In this document: positions 60,591 to 64,000 of the stretch, in pieces
Layout of the letters: every line of letters begins with the position of its first letter
Position numbering within the stretch: the first letter of the stretch is position 1
From: Aldrovandia affinis
Taxonomy: Eukaryota; Chordata; Actinopteri; Notacanthiformes; Halosauridae
Direction: 5' to 3'
DNA: 64,000 nucleotides
Assembly (NCBI GenBank): GCA_029706075.1
Contig: JAINUG010000087.1
Coordinates: 2,768,501 to 2,832,500 of the forward strand
The notes under the pieces: model-generated
Told to the model about the DNA's origin: nothing
What the model saw: only the letters and a program-made list of their open reading frames with translations
Databases searched by the model: none
Made by a program: the position numbers and the translations under genes

Positions 60591-61799
60591 CACTGGGAAA
60601 TTTGATCAACATTCTGACATCAAACAAGTGCAAACAAGGAACTTAAATACAGACGGGGAAGATAACACAAGAGGAATCAGGTGTGACTGGGAGGGGAAAA
60701 GGGCAAGAACACAGGTGAGAACGATTAGGATCACTAATACAATAACAAGGGGAGACGAAATACACGGACTGGGAAGCACATAGACACAATGAAAATAAAT
60801 GACCTGGAAGAGCAGGTAGACACGTGCACAGTTGAACGTTGAACATGTTGAACGTGCACCTTACAAGTACTAGCTATTTCCATTCACTTTGGTGTGTGGG
60901 GCAATCCCGATTGAACCTTCTGCCATTGACTAGAGCTGGAGCTCCTACTGCTTTCCTGTAGCTTATACCTATCAAGTTAGTTGATAAAGACTCTGAAGTT
61001 GTGCAATTTCATTTTTGTATTATGAATGTTATTGTAAACAATGCAAGCATTTAGGATAGCGATTAGCGATAGCTATTATTTTATAGTACCACTTTAGTGA
61101 CGTTGTTTGTCTCTTCTTTTTTTGTCAGCGAAGTCTACACCCATATCTTTGTGATATAATTATATAATATTTGGACATTGCACCTCAACACGCATTTCAA
61201 TTTAATTTAATTCGTTTCATTCGATCGGTGAATTAAGGGTTTGCGCAGTCTATGGAAAATCCCCTAGTTCGGTGGATATGGGTTAACATGCGAGAGAACC
61301 GATATATGGTTGTTATTACATGTGTTCATTTTATGCTGTTATTATTATCCGGGCGCTGTAACTGTGTACTTGTGTGTGTGCACTCGTCAGCTTGCTTGTC
61401 AAGATTTTCGGAAAGCCCCTTGGGTGATGGTGGGGGTCGCGAGTCTCTACCAATATTATTTTGTGAGACGCGGGCTGAAAAGTTTGAGAACCACTGGTCT
61501 AGATGACTGCTGTTCCAGAAATATTAGCATCCACCTCTTGTACTGAACTTGCCAGAATAAAAACTTTGTTTTCCACACTTTCAACTGGTGGCAGTAATTG
61601 GAACGCTGCATGCACACTTCATTCTGTGTGTCTATAATGGAAAGACATTCAAGCAAGGAAAATGTTGGCATTAGCCATCAGCTGGGTTTTATCCTTTTGT
61701 CCTGCCCCTGTCCTCTACAAATCAGTGCTCTTGTGTCTGTGCTAGGCGTCAACAGCCACAGTCTAGCCGCATCCAACCATGGCCTCCAATAGATTAAAT

Positions 61800-61879
61800 G
61801 CTGAGTTCGGTAGCTGAGGCACTGAGTGTTTTCCCCGTGGAACGGGTCCAAATGGCTCTTTGAGTGCTGCCGACCCCTG
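61800..61879. mobile_element. Right-end fragment of the 34063-type hAT MITE
   Basis: gggtccaaatggctctttga followed by gccgacccctg matches the right end of the MITE at 34063-34342. The flank GTCTAGCG (61880-61887) resembles the target sites of the complete copies. The left end is missing. Confidence 0.8.
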
Positions 61880-61895
61880 GTCTAGCGCATCCAAC

Positions 61896-62208
61896 CAGGA
61901 CTATTCAACTGCAGGTCTATTCAACTGCAGGCCCATGGGCCAAATGTGGCCTGCCAGAGATGTAATCTTGGCCCTTTCATCATTGAGAAGAATACAAGTA
62001 TTCAGATGCATCAAGGTTGTGCCTCTGTCCAGTGTCTTTAGTGTGTCGGCGCACCTCCCACAAGTGAGGAATAAAAAGAGCTATGCGTATTTTAACAAGG
62101 CATCTAATTTGTTTATACATGTACAATCTTACTCGTAAATTATTTTATAAGTATCATGTGGAAATTACTGGCCTGTGTGCACCATTTCAAAATAGTTGAA
62201 GAACGCTG
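61896..62208. mobile_element. Probable hAT-type MITE (gcccatgggccaaatgtggcc core)
   Basis: Ends CAGGACTATTCAACT and, inverted, CAGCGTTCTTCAACT are partly matched (11 of 15). A block after the left end, gggccaaatgtggcctgcc, is typical of a vertebrate hAT MITE group. A small tandem duplication of attcaactgcagg lies at the left end. No target duplication seen. Confidence 0.55.
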
Positions 62209-63434
62209 ATTTATCAGTCGAGATGCATGCCTTTGGATATATGCTTAGAAATGTAGAGACAGTGACAACTCGCTAGTTAACCTTTGGCTGAAATGATACT
62301 TGAAGGGGATAGGGCTAGGTTTTAGCACTGCTAATAGAAGGGCTATGGGTTTCAGATGTTAGCACCTCTGTATTTGTTATAACCTAATAACACAATCATA
62401 AGAAAAAAGTAAGAAATGTACAGGTTTTGAAAACAAGCCTTTATTATGTATGCAAAGTAAGCAGGAGAGGGTTTTACATTTTACATTTTTGCCATTTAGC
62501 AGACGCTCTTATTCACAGCGACTTACAAGATGTGCATTTATACATACCCCCCTTTGGACCGCAAGAGCTGAGCAAAGGCAGGACAGCAACGCCTGCTACG
62601 CATATGGGTTGACACGCACATCACTTTACACATTGGTTAACACGCATATCACTTTACACATCCGTTATCACTTCCCCAAAGCCACTTCCACTCAGCTTTC
62701 TGTGAAAAGGACTTCACAAACCGTAAGAAAAATCTGAAAATAAAATGGGTCAAACCCTTTTCACAGGTTTGGGTTTTTTTTAAATGACGTTTCCACATTT
62801 TCAATTTTGTTCTAATAATTAAGACATACAGCCTTTTTTTTTTAGGGACCGTTGCTTAAAATGTCATTGATAAACGGTTACGTGGACCTGACTGGACAGT
62901 GGTCCGAAAACTCAAGATGTACAGCTTTTTATTACTGCCGAGATGAGAAGTGTCAGGCAGAGCAGAGCACATAACAGTTAGAGTTTGGGGCCTCTCCAGT
63001 GGCATATGCAGCTGAGGCACTTGTGCCTTTCAGTGCAGAGATACACCCTGCGCTTCAGTAAGATCGAGATCATGCCAGTGCTGACTGTGGCCAGGAAATC
63101 ATTGGCTGTTGCCATCTCCCCAGGCAGGGAAAAAGTAGAAGTTGGCTTAATGTGTTTTCGGTAGTGATGAAGGCTGTGAAAGTTAGTGTGCTCCGAAATT
63201 GAAAGAAGTGATTGGGACGGACTGTTATGATTTGCGAAATCCAAAAATGGATTTCAACAAAATGGCACCCTATAAAGTTGGGCCCTTCTTGCTTTTTTGT
63301 TTGCCTTCCTCTAGCCGTAAATAACTCACTGATGGGTTTTGAAATGGGACTTTAAAACTATTGAATGGGACTATTGAGAGTGGCGCTCCTGCTTGGCGAG
63401 TAGAATAGCAGAGGAGGATGGTGGCAGTCTGAAG
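62209..63434. other. Unannotated DNA apart from an L2 tail
   Basis: Nothing recognised except the L2 tail at 62475-62550. Confidence 0.35.
62475..62550 (-). mobile_element. L2-type 3' tail fragment, minus strand
   Basis: gccatttagcagacgctctt and cacagcgacttac are the reverse of the gtaagtcgct...agcgtctgctaaatggc tail. No tRNA-like head follows, so this is a LINE end or a truncated SINE. Confidence 0.85.
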
Positions 63435-63442
63435 GTCTAGGC

Positions 63443-63640
63443 CAGGGGTCACCAACCTTTTTGAAACTGAGAGCTACTTCATGGGTACTGAGTCATACGA
63501 AGGGCTACCAGTTTGATACACTCTTCTGAAATAACAAATTTGCTCAGTTTGCCTTTAGTTATATATTATTATTAATGATAAATGATACTCATCTATGTGA
63601 AGACACTGATCATGTTAATGATTTCTCACAATAATTATCA
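63443..63640 (+). mobile_element. Left end of a hAT element (CAGGGGTCACCAACC)
   Basis: The terminus CAGGGGTCACCAACC is preceded by GTCTAGGC, as at 34055. The matching right end is not in the window. A LINE fragment starts about 200 bp later, and the hAT may continue beyond it or be truncated. Confidence 0.7.
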
Positions 63641-63654
63641 ACAATGACTTAACA

Positions 63655-64000
63655 AGGTTAAGATTAAGGCCATTCTCTCCCCCTCAGACCTTGAGAGAGT
63701 CATTCATGCCTTCATATCATCACGACTTGATTATTGTAACTCTCTGTACCTGGGGCTTAATAAGTCGACCATGGCCCGCCTACAGTTACCCCACAACGCT
63801 GCTGCTAGATTGCTCACAGGTACTGGAAGAGAGCTCATATCACCCCTGTCCTTGCCTCCCTTCATTGGCTCCCAGTACGCTATAGGATAGATTTTAAAGT
63901 TATTTTATTTGTCTACAAAGCTCTAAATGGTAAGGCCCCCTCCTACCTAGCAGACCTCCTCACCCCCTATACCAACGTCAGGGCCCTCAGATCTGCTGAT
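63655..64000 (+). pseudogene. L2/Rex-like LINE reverse transcriptase, runs off the window end
   Basis: SPSDLERVIHAFISSRLDYC and NSLYLGLNKSTMARLQLPHN then AAARLLTG match the region after the active site in fish L2-type ORF2. After a frame change and stop near 63887 come KALNGKAPSYLADLLTPY-like residues and a LRS block at the window edge, the same block as at 29800 in the other L2 fragment. Upstream RT motifs are absent, so this copy is 5'-truncated. Its 3' end is outside the window. Confidence 0.88.

Larger units (their letters stand above)
58691..61496 (+). mobile_element. hAT (Charlie/Buster-like) deletion derivative with 8-bp target duplication
   Basis: The ends are CAGTAGTTCTCAAA on the left and, inverted, CAGTGGTTCTCAAA on the right, 13 of 14 identical. 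The target duplication GTCTAGAT is exact on both sides (58683-58690 and 61497-61504). It carries an N-terminal transposase remnant joined almost directly to a C-terminal one, and a Tc1 relic has inserted into it. A second copy of the terminal sequence (GGTTCTCAAACTTTTCAGCC) lies inside at about 58899, so the left end may itself be compound. Length 2806 bp. Confidence 0.9.

Noticed and set aside
60600-60870. Possible additional inserted element after the Tc1 relic (gaacacaggtgagaacgatt region)
   Set aside because: The style resembles fish retroelement ends, but no paired termini or coding motif could be shown.

Overview
The window looks like teleost fish nuclear DNA. It is a gene-poor stretch full of transposon remnants, long dinucleotide tracts and minisatellites, with tRNA-headed SINEs, an L2-type LINE tail, Tc1/mariner, hAT, piggyBac and Ty3/Gypsy relics typical of fish genomes. 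I cannot name the species from sequence alone. No bacterial operon, rRNA, functional tRNA or CRISPR array was found.

The only host coding sequence I can support is two small exons of one plus-strand gene, 18595-18674 and 45406-45482. Both have good splice sites and compatible reading phase. Together they encode part of the prodomain of an ADAM metalloprotease of the ADAM33/ADAM19 (meltrin) type. They are separated by a 26.7 kb intron. The signal-peptide exon is not recognisable upstream, and the next prodomain exon is not recognisable downstream. Most of the window is therefore probably intronic: intron 1 before 18595, intron 2 from 18675 to 45405, and intron 3 after 45482.

Layout. 1-10 kb: AT-rich DNA, a hAT transposase relic (about 1.91-2.62 kb), a long CT/CA tract, a small MITE (4725-4972), a Tc1 relic (5.64-6.14 kb) and a conserved-looking GC-rich block (7.08-7.47 kb). 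10-15 kb: a BED-finger hAT element lodged in a CA/TA microsatellite, an adjacent Tc1-like element with both ends, and a 42-copy 38-bp minisatellite. 15-30 kb: several tRNA-derived SINEs, the first ADAM exon, a 33-bp minisatellite, a rearranged duplicated block, a perfect 87-bp foldback element and an L2 LINE 3' end. 31-38 kb: a Tc1 deletion derivative, a broken Gypsy gag-pol on the minus strand split by a hAT MITE, and a piggyBac-like element with TTAA ends. 38-50 kb: composite CA repeats, conserved-looking GC-rich DNA, the second ADAM exon and a 20-bp minisatellite. 50-64 kb: a SINE, a minus-strand LINE fragment, very long GT and GA tracts, a 2.8 kb hAT deletion derivative with an exact 8-bp target duplication and a Tc1 inserted in it, more hAT pieces, and a LINE reverse transcriptase running off the end.

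I found no new multi-gene system. The strongest items for a second look are the perfect foldback element, the hAT deletion derivative, the shared CTAG-centred target sites of four hAT insertions, and the ADAM exons.
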